This document shows, piece after piece, positions 1-8,429 of a stretch of 64,000 bases of DNA; within the stretch, counting starts at the first letter, position 1, and each line of letters starts with the position of its first letter. The DNA is from Pseudocolwellia agarivorans. GTDB lineage: Bacteria; Pseudomonadota; Gammaproteobacteria; Enterobacterales; Alteromonadaceae. A program made the position numbers and the translations under genes. Under the pieces are notes generated by a model. That model did no database searches. It worked only from the letters and a program-made list of their open reading frames with translations, and had not been told where the DNA came from. The DNA is taken from the NCBI RefSeq assembly GCF_002000085.1, contig NZ_MUZU01000002.1, forward strand, positions 496,001 through 560,000. The letters run 5' to 3'.

Positions 1-291
1 CGTTTTTACTTCGCTATTATTAGGTTCTATAAATTGCCAAATTTCATTATCAATAATTAATAACTTTGAAAATACAGGACTGTTTACCTGCCAAAGAATA
101 TTATGCTTATAAACTTTAAAAAGACCGCTTGATTTAATAGGCGTAGATAAAAAGGAAAACTTCTTTTCTTGCGTAAAAGTAGCAACGCCTTCTTCTATTT
201 TGAAGTCGTCAATAAGCTCTTTGGCATTTACCTGAGTGAAAACCAAAAGCGCTAAACAGCAAGCCAATAAACGAGAAAGTAATTTAGTCAT
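1..291 (-). CDS. apeL: LolA-like outer-membrane carrier protein of the aryl-polyene cluster (partial, 3' end outside window)
   Basis: This is an open reading frame of 97 codons that runs off the left edge. It begins MTKLLSRLLACCLALLVF, followed by TQVNA, a typical Sec signal peptide. The mature part has the LolA-family look: an F-T-Q-E-K phrase near residue 40, then S-S-G-L-F and I-L-W-Q-V-N-S-P. LolA relatives in aryl-polyene clusters are thought to help move the lipid-linked pigment through the periplasm. The start overlaps the end of the thioesterase gene by 8 nt, so it belongs to the same operon. The position after the thioesterase matches apeK-apeL order in E. coli APE clusters. Not seen: the C-terminal half. 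The family call rests on motif reading only. Confidence 0.75.
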   Translation of the reverse strand, partial: MTKLLSRLLACCLALLVFTQVNAKELIDDFKIEEGVATFTQEKKFSFLSTPIKSSGLFKVYKHNILWQVNSPVFSKLLIIDNEIWQFIEPNNSEVKT

Positions 292-718
292 TTTTAATAT
301 ATGGTGCCAGTTTTTCTATAAGTACAGCAGGCGACTCGTACTGCATTTCATTCGTTGTCATATCAACAGCAACTTGCACGGTATACGCTTTAGTTAATGT
401 TTCACCTGATTCAGTGTCAAATATGCGGTATGAAATTTTCAAACGTGATTCATACTCAACTAAAGTTGCTTCAACACGTATTTTACTACCAAAACGAGCG
501 GGTTTAACGTATTTAAGGCGCATATCAACAACCGGCCATACGTAGCCAGAGTCTTCCATATCGTTGTAATCATAGTCAAAAGCACGTAGTAAATAACATC
601 GAGCTTCTTCCATGTACTTAACGTAATTACCATGCCAAACCACTCTCATGGCATCAACATCATAAAATTGTACGTCTATCTCTGTTGATACCGTAAGTAA
701 GCCCTTAACTTGCCTCAT
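284..718 (-). CDS. apeK: 4-hydroxybenzoyl-CoA-type hotdog thioesterase of the aryl-polyene cluster
   Basis: This 144-residue single hotdog domain is the usual size for the 4HBT/YbgC family. The family signature is visible at residues 16-40, with F-Y-D-V-D-A, a W-H-G-N-Y turn and the helix Y-M-E-E-A-R; the aspartate of Y-D-V-D is the expected catalytic acid. In aryl-polyene clusters an ApeK thioesterase is thought to release or edit acyl-ACP intermediates. The start overlaps the end of the ammonia-lyase gene by 14 nt, and the stop overlaps the LolA-like start by 8 nt. The gene is therefore embedded in the operon. The family is secure; the exact substrate is inferred from context. Confidence 0.8.
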   Translation of the reverse strand: MRQVKGLLTVSTEIDVQFYDVDAMRVVWHGNYVKYMEEARCYLLRAFDYDYNDMEDSGYVWPVVDMRLKYVKPARFGSKIRVEATLVEYESRLKISYRIFDTESGETLTKAYTVQVAVDMTTNEMQYESPAVLIEKLAPYIKND

Positions 719-2261
719 AAAGGTTCCAGCGTTCTTCTTGGATATATGAGATAGTTTTTCTTAGTAACTTGTCTGTTGGACGATCTTCTTCAAGTAATTC
801 AAAGAAACTGGAAACATCATCAACCATAGCCGCTACATCATCAGTTAAAGAGTCTTTAGATAATTCGTTATTAATAATACGAAGTCTAATACCTTGTACT
901 GAAGCTAAAAGCGTTGCTGCTAATACTTGTTCAGTCAGTTGTAATATACGTAAACAATCGCGTGCAGCTATGGTTCCCATGCTGACTTTATCTTGATTGT
1001 GACATTCAGTAGAGCGTGAAAATACACTTGCAGGCATGGTCAACTTCAGCGCTTCAGCCGTCCAAGCAGAACAACCAATTTGAATGGCTTTAAAACCATG
1101 ATTGATATGTCTTCTGTCGCCTGTAGCCCCAGTAAGGTTGGGTGGTAAACCATGATTCATTTTTATATCAACAAGCGTAGCAATTTGTCTATCAGCTAAA
1201 TCAGCTAAATTAGCAACACAGTTTTTCATTGAATCCATTGCCATAGCAATATGACCACCATAGAAATGACCACCGTGTAAAATATGCTCGCCAATGCCAT
1301 CAATAATCGGATTATCGTTTGCGCTGTTTAACTCGTTTTCTATCATGGTACGTAACCAAGGTAAGCTATCAGCCAATACGCCAATAACATGTGGTGCACA
1401 ACGAATTGAATAACGATCTTGTAACCGATGAGAATTACGTGGATGCGTATTGTGGTTTAAATCTGTTTGTATCCACTTAGCTATTTGGTTTTGACCTGGA
1501 TGCGGTTTTACACTAAATAAAATATCGTCAAAATGGTTACTGTTACCTTTTAACGCTAAGCTCGAAAGTGCCGTAATTCGAGCCATTAACTTAGTAGCAT
1601 ACTCAGCACGTTTATACGCAGTACAAGCTAGAGCTGTCATTACGGCTGTACCATTCATTACAGCTAGACCTTCTTTAGGTCTTAGTTTAATCGGCTTTAA
1701 ACCTTCTTTTTCAAACGCTTCACTGGCCTGAACTATTTCACCTTTGTAGTAGGTGTCTCTTTCGCCAATTAAGGTACCTGCAACATAAGAAAGTGGTGTT
1801 AAGTCACCACTGGCGCCTACTGAGCCTTCTTCAGGAATAACAGGCAAAATATTACGATTAAGTAACTCAACTAATAAGTCGAGCAAGTTCCAGCTAACGC
1901 CTGAATATCCACGAGACAATGAAGCTAAACGAGTAGCTAAAATAGCGCGTGATTGTTCTGGCGTAAAAAAGTCACCTAAACCACAGCCATGAAAACGTGT
2001 AAGGTGCATAGGTAATTCTTCAACGAGATCTAACGGCACTTCAAACATAACTGAATCGCCATAACCTGTTGTGACGCCGTATATGTGACCTTCTTCTTTT
2101 AATATTTTATCTAAGAAACGTACGCCAGCGTCGATGCGTTCTTTAAAATCTTCTGCTTGAGAAAGTGCAACAGGATCTTGTGATTTAGATACATTAACAA
2201 TGTCTTCAATTGTTAAGTTACCTTCACCAAATAGTATTTTTTTACAATTTTCGCTATTCAC
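705..2261 (-). CDS. aromatic amino acid ammonia lyase (HAL/TAL/PAL family, MIO enzyme)
   Basis: This 518-residue protein is full length for the histidine/tyrosine ammonia-lyase family. The A-S-G triad that cyclises to the MIO cofactor is at residues 150-152 (G-S-V-G-A-S-G-D-L), and the catalytic tyrosine lies in Y-G-V-T-T-G-Y-G at residue 61. The substrate-selectivity pair aligns to Phe90-His91 (L-T-R-F-H-G-C-G). This differs from Ser-His of histidine lyases, His-Leu of the Rhodobacter tyrosine lyase and Phe-Leu of plant phenylalanine lyases. There are no hutU/hutI/hutG genes nearby. The gene sits between the GT/acyltransferase and thioesterase genes of an aryl-polyene cluster. The inferred role is therefore to supply a cinnamate-type starter (for example p-coumarate from tyrosine), not histidine breakdown. 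Whether tyrosine or phenylalanine is the substrate cannot be decided from sequence alone. Confidence 0.85.
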   Translation of the reverse strand: MNSENCKKILFGEGNLTIEDIVNVSKSQDPVALSQAEDFKERIDAGVRFLDKILKEEGHIYGVTTGYGDSVMFEVPLDLVEELPMHLTRFHGCGLGDFFTPEQSRAILATRLASLSRGYSGVSWNLLDLLVELLNRNILPVIPEEGSVGASGDLTPLSYVAGTLIGERDTYYKGEIVQASEAFEKEGLKPIKLRPKEGLAVMNGTAVMTALACTAYKRAEYATKLMARITALSSLALKGNSNHFDDILFSVKPHPGQNQIAKWIQTDLNHNTHPRNSHRLQDRYSIRCAPHVIGVLADSLPWLRTMIENELNSANDNPIIDGIGEHILHGGHFYGGHIAMAMDSMKNCVANLADLADRQIATLVDIKMNHGLPPNLTGATGDRRHINHGFKAIQIGCSAWTAEALKLTMPASVFSRSTECHNQDKVSMGTIAARDCLRILQLTEQVLAATLLASVQGIRLRIINNELSKDSLTDDVAAMVDDVSSFFELLEEDRPTDKLLRKTISYIQEERWNLYEAS

Positions 2262-2339
2262 TTAGCGTTTCTCCAATTCAATATATTTTTGATAGCTGTT
2301 ATAAATTAGCTATTACCTATCTTTACTTTATCTTGCTTA

Positions 2340-4052
2340 TTATTTTTTATTCTGCCAAAAACTAAAAAAGTTAAACCATTGGTATGGTTCTTTACGGCAG
2401 TAAAATTCTAATCGCTGTGCATATTTTTCAGCAAGCGACGAGAAGTATTCATTTCTTTCTTTACGTTTTACCTTTTTAGGTTGGGCAAACTCTTCAACAT
2501 AAGCTGAGTAGCGCCCTTCTTCTTTCAAGCAAAACATTAAAAACACTTTACAGTCCATAATCGATGCTAGTGCAAAAGGCCCTTTAGCAAACGGGGCTTC
2601 TTCACCAATAAATGGAACGTTATAGACACTATCAGGATTATTAACCGAAGTACGATCAGCAAAAATAACAATAGCTTCACCGTCTTCAATTTTTTGTTTT
2701 AATTGAATAGAGTCGGCTGGCCCAAAGTCATTAATATGAATAAAGTTAATGGCAGCATCTTTGTTTACTTTTTTAAGGAAGTTATTAAATGATGGCGTAT
2801 GTTCGTTGTAGGTAATAACATTAAGCTTACGTTTGTTTTCACCCGTACTAAATATTGCTCGACACACTTCCATGTTACCTAAATGTGCACTAAAAATAAC
2901 CGCGCCATTGGCATTAATTAAAGATTGATAGGCAGCATCATTTTTAATGTCGATATCTTCAATATTTACCTTGCCCAACCAAGCATCAAACTTGTCGACA
3001 ATAGATAGACCAAAGTTATAAAAAACTTTGAAGCCTTTTCGAAACAGTTGACCTTGAGTTAAAGTGACATTATTTTTGTATTTGTACATGTTACTTAAGT
3101 AATGATGAATGCTTTTTCTAGCAACATCACCCGTTAAGTAAAAGTAAATCATGACCGGAAATAAAACGACTTTAAAGAGCCAGTTACCTAAATATTTGTG
3201 CACAAATACGAGTACTTCAATACCCAACATAGATCCACGTTCTTTTAACTTAGACCAATGTAAATCTTCAGGTTTATTTTGCTCTAGCTCGTTGTTTGAC
3301 GGTTGCTCAGCCATTGCTTTTTTATTCCACTTTTGCGCGAGTAATTTAGGTAGGCGTAATAACATACCGAAAAACAAACGGGTATGCATTTTACTAATAA
3401 TGACATTATCTTTAAATGCATGAAAATGAGAAATACCAAATTCAGGATAATGCACTTTAGTTTGTACAAATTTAACAGGAACACCTTGCCAAATAAGCTT
3501 GACCATAACTTCAATATCAAAATCCATGCGCTTACCTAGCGAAGTATTTTGTATAAGCTTTGCATACGCCGCTAACGGATAAACCCTAAAGCCGCACATG
3601 GAGTCGATAACTTTACAAGAAAGTGTTTCTATTCCTACCCAAAAGTGAGTGATATAGCGTCCATAAAAACGCCCTTTAGAAATAGAGTCGTCGTAAACAG
3701 GCTGACCACTGATCAAGCTTTCTGGCGAATCAGCGGCTTCTTTAATAAATTCATTAATATCGAGTAAATCATGCTGACCATCTGCATCAACTTGCAAAGC
3801 ATGAGTCATATTCATGTTAATAGCAGCAGCTAAACCAGTTTGCATAGCCGCCCCTTTACCACCGTTTTCTTGATGATGAATTAAGGTAACCAAAGGAAAC
3901 TCTTCTGATACTTGCTTTAAAATTTCTCTTGTTGATGCTTGGCTGCCATCATCAACAATAATAATGGGGAAGTTAAATTCGCATAAAGAAGCGATAGTGT
4001 CTCTAATAACAATATCATGGTTATAGCATGGAATAACGAAACAATATTGCAT
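2340..4052 (-). CDS. apeJ: fusion protein: GT2 glycosyltransferase plus LpxL-like lipid acyltransferase
   Basis: This 570-residue two-domain protein starts with a family-2 GT-A domain (about residues 1-240). That domain has I-I-V-D-D-G-S near residue 31, a G-G-K-G-A-A loop and the metal-binding D-A-D at 89-91. The C-terminal half (about 290-565) resembles the LpxL/HtrB/WaaM acyltransferases: F-S-A-H-L-G-N-M-E near residue 390 gives the catalytic His, and a later F-A-D-R-T-S-V motif follows. The GT2-acyltransferase fusion is a hallmark of aryl-polyene and related clusters. It is thought to build or acylate the lipid anchor of the pigment at the inner membrane. The gene starts exactly where the dehydratase gene ends (1-nt TAATG overlap). 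The donor and acceptor molecules are unknown. Confidence 0.82.
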   Translation of the reverse strand: MQYCFVIPCYNHDIVIRDTIASLCEFNFPIIIVDDGSQASTREILKQVSEEFPLVTLIHHQENGGKGAAMQTGLAAAINMNMTHALQVDADGQHDLLDINEFIKEAADSPESLISGQPVYDDSISKGRFYGRYITHFWVGIETLSCKVIDSMCGFRVYPLAAYAKLIQNTSLGKRMDFDIEVMVKLIWQGVPVKFVQTKVHYPEFGISHFHAFKDNVIISKMHTRLFFGMLLRLPKLLAQKWNKKAMAEQPSNNELEQNKPEDLHWSKLKERGSMLGIEVLVFVHKYLGNWLFKVVLFPVMIYFYLTGDVARKSIHHYLSNMYKYKNNVTLTQGQLFRKGFKVFYNFGLSIVDKFDAWLGKVNIEDIDIKNDAAYQSLINANGAVIFSAHLGNMEVCRAIFSTGENKRKLNVITYNEHTPSFNNFLKKVNKDAAINFIHINDFGPADSIQLKQKIEDGEAIVIFADRTSVNNPDSVYNVPFIGEEAPFAKGPFALASIMDCKVFLMFCLKEEGRYSAYVEEFAQPKKVKRKERNEYFSSLAEKYAQRLEFYCRKEPYQWFNFFSFWQNKK

Positions 4053-4402
4053 TAGCGGTACACTGCTCGGCCAGAAGTGTGAGCGCCATGTTCTGAGCTG
4101 TAATTAAAGCTGACTTTGAGGTCTGACATTTTTTTTAAGATTAATTTAACTTGGTACTCAGGCGCAATTATCACTTGAAATTTTAACGCATCAACGGAAA
4201 GGTATTGTTCAATTTTCAAATCAAAATATTGTTCAATATAATGCATAACCCAATGTACTTGCACAACACCAGCTAATATTGGTGCCTGTGGAAAGTGCCC
4301 TTTAAAATAATATAAACCTGCAGGAATAGTTAAAGATAAAACCACTTCATCTTCATTGGCTTCCACGTGATCAACTTGAGGAAATAACACCTTATTATTC
4401 AA
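4052..4402 (-). CDS. apeI: ApeI-type hotdog 3-hydroxyacyl-ACP dehydratase
   Basis: This short 116-residue hotdog protein has the ApeI/FabZ-like core: Y-Y-F-K-G-H-F-P-Q-A-P-I-L-A-G-V near residues 30-45, where His of G-H-F-P is the expected catalytic base. ApeI-type dehydratases remove water from the beta-hydroxy acyl chain on ACP during polyene growth, and in E. coli they act with a second dehydratase, ApeP, which is not in this window. The gene overlaps the AMP-ligase gene by 8 nt upstream and touches the GT/acyltransferase gene downstream, so it is translationally coupled. The length fits ApeI rather than FabZ. Confidence 0.8.
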   Translation of the reverse strand: MNNKVLFPQVDHVEANEDEVVLSLTIPAGLYYFKGHFPQAPILAGVVQVHWVMHYIEQYFDLKIEQYLSVDALKFQVIIAPEYQVKLILKKMSDLKVSFNYSSEHGAHTSGRAVYR

Positions 4403-5738
4403 AGAACTTCTCCATCTCTTTTTTATTCAATTTTCCGGAAGGATTATAAGGTAAAGCCTCTAAATAACGAAATCTTTTTGGTATAGCAATAGCTTCTAGA
4501 TCTTCATGTAAAATCGAGGTTATATGACGATTAAAGACTAAATTTCGACTTTGTTTTAACTCAGCTTTCGCTTGTTCTGTTAAGACAATAGCGGCAACTA
4601 CTTGAGTGCCTCTTTTATTATTAGCGGTTAAGCAGTAGGCATCATCAATACAATCAATCGACTTTAAGCATTGTTGCACATGATCTAACGAGACTCTTTT
4701 TTCTTCTATTTTAACAATACGATCAACTCGTCCACAAAGTTCAAATTCGTTGTCACTGATGATATTCACTCTATCGTCACATAAGTACCAATCAGATTGA
4801 ATAATATAAGGTGATTTTATTTTGAGGCATTCAGACTCTTGTTCAAGGGCGATCTCAATATTGTCGAATGCTAACCAATGTTGTTTATCTTCGCTGAAAC
4901 GTTGACGCCAAGCTATTCCGCCTGTTTCGGTACTACCAAACACTTCAATTGGCGGTTGCTGTAATTCATTAGCTAACTGCAAACTTGCCTCTAAACTTAA
5001 AGGCCCCCCTGAAGAAAACATACAAGAAATATGAGAAACGTGATCTGTGTATACATTGTCTTTAATTAAGCGATGAAAGTGTGCAGGGCTGCTAATTAAC
5101 GAGACTTTATCTAACGAGTATTTTGTGATGTCGTGACATAAATGCTCTGGGTATTCATAAGGCTGCAATATAATGTTTCGTCCTGACCAAATAGGCCATA
5201 TCAGTTTAAATAACAAACCATAAATATGTTGATGTGAAACGGTAGAAACTACACATGAATCTTTCAAGTAATGACCAAAGCTTGCTTCTAGTTGCTGAAC
5301 TTCCTGTAGTAAATGTGAAAACTCTTTGTGAATAGCCTTCGCTTCACCGGTAGAGCCAGAAGTAAATAATATAACTCTTGTGTCTGTATATATAATTAAT
5401 GGCTCTGGGTTTACTGAACAACCATCAGCTTGATACACAATAGTATTTTCAAAATCTAGTTCATTCGCACCTGCGACACCTTGTACATGGGCTAAGCAAG
5501 TTTGTAATTGATTAGTGGTGCCGTTTTGAGGTAATACGATATTTTTACGAGCACCAAGTAAAGCAAAAAATAAAACCGAAAACTCATAAGCATCTTCGCA
5601 ATAAAGCAACCATGTTTGAGCTGGATTTTGAATAAAAAGCGATCGATGAAATAAAACCGATTCAGACCATTGCTGAAACGTTTTAGCTTGTGAAATAAAA
5701 TAAGTTTTATCGCTAGGTAATGTAATCTGATTGGTCAT
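4395..5738 (-). CDS. apeH: AMP-dependent acyl/aryl ligase (starter-unit loading)
   Basis: This 447-residue ANL-superfamily enzyme has the P-loop-like core I-L-F-T-S-G-S-T-G-E-A-K near residue 130, the G-S-T-E-T-G motif near residue 270 and a C-terminal N-P-S-G-K-L-N-K-K with the catalytic lysine. It is shorter than typical acyl-CoA synthetases (about 550 residues), as ApeH-type ligases are. The expected role is to activate the aryl starter acid and load it on an ACP. With an ammonia lyase in the same operon, the acid is probably a cinnamic acid type; this is inference. The gene overlaps the upstream membrane-protein gene by 26 nt and the downstream dehydratase gene by 8 nt. Confidence 0.82.
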   Translation of the reverse strand: MTNQITLPSDKTYFISQAKTFQQWSESVLFHRSLFIQNPAQTWLLYCEDAYEFSVLFFALLGARKNIVLPQNGTTNQLQTCLAHVQGVAGANELDFENTIVYQADGCSVNPEPLIIYTDTRVILFTSGSTGEAKAIHKEFSHLLQEVQQLEASFGHYLKDSCVVSTVSHQHIYGLLFKLIWPIWSGRNIILQPYEYPEHLCHDITKYSLDKVSLISSPAHFHRLIKDNVYTDHVSHISCMFSSGGPLSLEASLQLANELQQPPIEVFGSTETGGIAWRQRFSEDKQHWLAFDNIEIALEQESECLKIKSPYIIQSDWYLCDDRVNIISDNEFELCGRVDRIVKIEEKRVSLDHVQQCLKSIDCIDDAYCLTANNKRGTQVVAAIVLTEQAKAELKQSRNLVFNRHITSILHEDLEAIAIPKRFRYLEALPYNPSGKLNKKEMEKFFE

Positions 5739-6270
5739 TTTTCTTAAATCGTTTTCTAACTATCCATTCACCAAGAAATAAAACACCCATAAGTACATAA
5801 GAAACTAAGCCATTATAAAATGCCCAAATTTCATCACTTAAAAACACGGTGACTAAAGAGATAGAAGCATTAATCAAGAAAAACACACACCATACTAAAG
5901 TAACTTTCTTAGTGTATTCAACCGCATTAATAGTCAGCTTATCTCTAGCGCTAGCAATTAAGGTAATAACTGAGGGAGGTTTAGCCAATGAATATAAAAA
6001 TATACTCAAAAAACTTAAACTCATGACTACAGGATATAATTTTAGTAAAAAGGATGAGTTATTAAAAAGGCTAAGCATTAATAAAATAATAATATTAATG
6101 CCCACTATTTTAATAAAAGGAATATTTATTGATGCTTTACTGTAGTAAAAGCGTAAACAAGCTAAAAAAACTAGCACTAGAGCAATATATGTGGGCTCTA
6201 TCCATTTTAATCCTAAAAAAACGATTAACGGATAGAGTACAAAAACACTCCCTATAACAATATGTTTCAT
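5713..6270 (-). CDS. apeG: COG4648-type membrane protein of aryl-polyene clusters
   Basis: This 185-residue, very hydrophobic protein has about five to six predicted membrane segments, separated by short charged loops such as A-S-A-R-D-K-L-T near residue 108. It ends with a basic tail. The gene lies between the ACP genes and the AMP-ligase gene, the position of ApeG in E. coli clusters, and overlaps the ligase gene by 26 nt. No catalytic motif is visible and its molecular role is unknown. A scaffold or transport role at the inner membrane is possible. The call rests mainly on context, size and topology. Confidence 0.7.
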   Translation of the reverse strand: MKHIVIGSVFVLYPLIVFLGLKWIEPTYIALVLVFLACLRFYYSKASINIPFIKIVGINIIILLMLSLFNNSSFLLKLYPVVMSLSFLSIFLYSLAKPPSVITLIASARDKLTINAVEYTKKVTLVWCVFFLINASISLVTVFLSDEIWAFYNGLVSYVLMGVLFLGEWIVRKRFKKNDQSDYIT

Positions 6271-6275
6271 TAAAA

Positions 6276-6524
6276 TTAGCTAAGGGCTAATTTTTCAACG
6301 GCATCAACTACGTCTTTAACAGTACGAACTTGTTTAAAATCTTCCGGTTCTATTTTTTTACCCGTTATTTCGCGTAATTTTACAACTAAATCAACAGCGT
6401 CAATGCTATCAAGATCCATGTCTTCATATAAATGAGCATCCATTGAAATATCTTCTTCATCTATTTCAAACAAAGTCACTAATATGTTGCTAAGTACTTG
6501 GTAAATTTCTTCTCTATTTTTCAT
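6276..6524 (-). CDS. apeF: acyl carrier protein (aryl-polyene ACP)
   Basis: This 82-residue acidic ACP has the phosphopantetheine serine at residue 40 in D-L-D-S-I-D-A-V-D-L. The D-S-I variant replaces the common D-S-L. It is followed by a K-I-E-P-E-D-F-K helix IV region. It lies 18 nt downstream of a second ACP gene; tandem ACPs at this position match apeE-apeF. It should carry the starter or the growing polyene chain after modification by the Sfp-type transferase encoded upstream. Confidence 0.85.
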   Translation of the reverse strand: MKNREEIYQVLSNILVTLFEIDEEDISMDAHLYEDMDLDSIDAVDLVVKLREITGKKIEPEDFKQVRTVKDVVDAVEKLALS

Positions 6525-6542
6525 GTCAATTTAATACCTGAA

Positions 6543-6797
6543 TTATTTATTTTGTTCGATAAATTGGCATAATGATTTAACTGAGTAAAAATGTTTTTTA
6601 CTGTCTTCAGAATCGCCATCAATTTTCACATTATACGCTTTTTTAATTGCTACACCCAATTCTAATGCGTCTATAGAATCTAAACCTAAGCCATCAATAA
6701 ACAATGGCTCTTCGTCTGATATATCTGCGGGTTCAATATCTTCTAATTCTAATGTTTCAATAATCAGTTGTTTTACTTCTGTGATTAACTCATTCAT
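6543..6797 (-). CDS. apeE: acyl carrier protein (aryl-polyene ACP)
   Basis: This ACP of 84 residues, counted from the ATG at 6797, has the phosphopantetheine serine in G-L-G-L-D-S-I-D-A-L-E-L at about residue 41. A reading from an upstream TTG (6806) adds three residues. I prefer the ATG because it gives the normal ACP N-terminus, although the GAGGA ribosome site sits rather far upstream. The start overlaps the end of the acyltransferase gene by 8 nt, so the two are coupled. Together with the next ACP it forms the paired carrier set of an aryl-polyene cluster. Confidence 0.85.
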   Translation of the reverse strand: MNELITEVKQLIIETLELEDIEPADISDEEPLFIDGLGLDSIDALELGVAIKKAYNVKIDGDSEDSKKHFYSVKSLCQFIEQNK

Positions 6798-7566
6798 GAG
6801 CGGCAAATTCCTCTTTATAATATTCTACTAAGTCTCGAGTAAGTTCTCTTACTGAGTTAGAAACTGATTCAGTTTCTCTATATTTTTGTGTTGATAATAC
6901 AGGATTAACAACTAATTTGACGGTAAATTTTTTATCAGGTATTTGATACCAAGCTAATTCTTTTGTTAACGTGGTTGGCGTAACCGTTAAAATTATAGGT
7001 ACGATATCAACTTTTGTTCTTAATGCTATGTTGGCCGCCCCGCGTTTAAACTTTAAGGGTTTATCTATGCTACTTCTTGTTCCTTCAGGAAACACAATTA
7101 AATTGTTACCTTCTTCAAACGTTTTACTGCAATCCTTTAAAAACGTATCAGGATCTTCTTCATTATTTATATAGCCTGTATTTGTTACAACTCCTTTTAA
7201 AAAAGGATTTTTCCACAAACCCGCTTTAACAACACAATCGGCATTTTCTATAATAGAAATTAACACAACCACATCAATTAAGGATGGGTGGTTAGCAATA
7301 ACCAACTTGCCTTTATGTTGCTTTAATTGTTCTTCGTTTTCAATTTCGAGCGTGAGAATGCCAACAAAGCTCATATAATTCACGAACATTTTAAACGTTT
7401 TGTGTACTACTTTTCTAGCACTGTATTTACGTTGATACTCGTTATGTCGATGCATAAAATTAACAATAGGAAAAACAATAAGGGTAAGTAAAATACCGCC
7501 AAAGCCGAATAAGGTAAATGCCGATCCGGTTGCAAATATTCTCCAGTATTTATTTAATTTGTTCAA
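6790..7566 (-). CDS. apeD: PlsC-family 1-acyl-glycerol-3-phosphate-type acyltransferase
   Basis: This 258-residue membrane-associated acyltransferase has an N-terminal hydrophobic segment (about residues 11-35). The family motif H-x4-D is at 93-98 (A-N-H-P-S-L-I-D), and the substrate-binding motif F-P-E-G-T-R-S is near residue 160. In aryl-polyene clusters an enzyme of this type is thought to transfer the finished polyene acyl chain to a lipid anchor. The start overlaps the chain-length-factor stop by 4 nt and the end overlaps the ACP gene. The acyl acceptor is unknown. Confidence 0.83.
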   Translation of the reverse strand: MNKLNKYWRIFATGSAFTLFGFGGILLTLIVFPIVNFMHRHNEYQRKYSARKVVHKTFKMFVNYMSFVGILTLEIENEEQLKQHKGKLVIANHPSLIDVVVLISIIENADCVVKAGLWKNPFLKGVVTNTGYINNEEDPDTFLKDCSKTFEEGNNLIVFPEGTRSSIDKPLKFKRGAANIALRTKVDIVPIILTVTPTTLTKELAWYQIPDKKFTVKLVVNPVLSTQKYRETESVSNSVRELTRDLVEYYKEEFAAHE

Positions 7567-8297
7567 AACAAACGTCTACTGATACGCCACTGATAACGCT
7601 TAGACTGAATGTCAAACTCTTTATATTCTCCGTGAAAAAACCTTAAAAAATCAAGAGGCTGAAATGTAAGTTTTTCATCACTATGTTCAGTTTGCTTTTC
7701 AAAGGTTAACTGAATGCCTGTATCAGGCTGGTATTTAGTTAAAATAAAAGCGACTGATAAAGTTTGCTCTTCATTTGAAACATATTGGCTGTATTGTTCA
7801 GGAACAATTTGATCAGTGTAAACGACTAAAATTTTATCTAAATATTGGCTTTCTAGTTTTGCGTAAGCATCAACTATTGCCATCATTAATGAATCTTCGC
7901 CAGCTGAAATAGCAGTCATAGGCTGCTTGTTATTAGCAAAAATACTATATAATCCTGCTACCGCATTATGAACTGACAAACCAAAATGGGTGGGTGATAA
8001 ATCATTTTTAGTGGCGACGTCTTCAATTAATTTAGCGGTTTTATGTAAATCGCCGTGACGCGAAGAAAAAACACAAGGAATATTACTCGCATTATCGCCA
8101 AGAGATTCAAGAATACAATGTAAAGAAAGTTTAGCGAAAGGACTTAATCTTCGACGTTGCATTGCAGGTATTTGTTTTAAAGGCGGAAGATCGTCTTCAG
8201 GCGAATAATTTAAATCACCTTTTGCCCATAACTGCCAATCTTCGGTAGTACGTATGTTTCCGTACCATGCTACGCACTTTTCAATACCAAATTTCAT
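7563..8297 (-). CDS. apeC: ketosynthase-like chain-length factor (cysteine-less)
   Basis: This 244-residue protein covers only the N-terminal half of a ketosynthase fold (Ketoacyl-synt_2 type). The conserved F-G-L-S-V-H-N-A-V-A-G-L-Y-S sits near residues 105-118. At the position of the catalytic cysteine the sequence reads I-S-A-G-E-D-S (about 130-136), so no nucleophile is present. In E. coli the matching protein, ApeC, pairs with the active ketosynthase ApeO as a chain-length factor; ApeO is not in this window. The end overlaps the acyltransferase start by 4 nt. A 132-nt gap separates it from the PPTase gene upstream. Confidence 0.78.
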   Translation of the reverse strand: MKFGIEKCVAWYGNIRTTEDWQLWAKGDLNYSPEDDLPPLKQIPAMQRRRLSPFAKLSLHCILESLGDNASNIPCVFSSRHGDLHKTAKLIEDVATKNDLSPTHFGLSVHNAVAGLYSIFANNKQPMTAISAGEDSLMMAIVDAYAKLESQYLDKILVVYTDQIVPEQYSQYVSNEEQTLSVAFILTKYQPDTGIQLTFEKQTEHSDEKLTFQPLDFLRFFHGEYKEFDIQSKRYQWRISRRLF

Positions 8298-8429
8298 AAA
8301 TACATCAACCGCTAAAATATGCGCAAATTCTACCTAAGCAGCCTTTGCAATTCAACTAAAGAATAGTTAACTACCTGCAGCTAACATGAATAAATACAAG
8401 GTTATAAGGTTAAACTACGACTAAAAAAA
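8298..8429 (-). other. 132-nt gap inside the aryl-polyene gene block
   Basis: This is the largest gap in the otherwise tightly packed block. It contains no ORF and no clear terminator hairpin followed by a T-run on the minus strand. It could hold an internal promoter that lets the canonical APE run (apeC onward) be expressed apart from the ABC/KS/PPTase module, but I see no convincing -35/-10 pair. Confidence 0.4.

Noticed and set aside
705-2261. Reading the ammonia lyase as HutH of histidine degradation
   Set aside because: No other hut genes nearby, the selectivity pair is Phe-His rather than Ser-His, and the gene is embedded in a polyene cluster.
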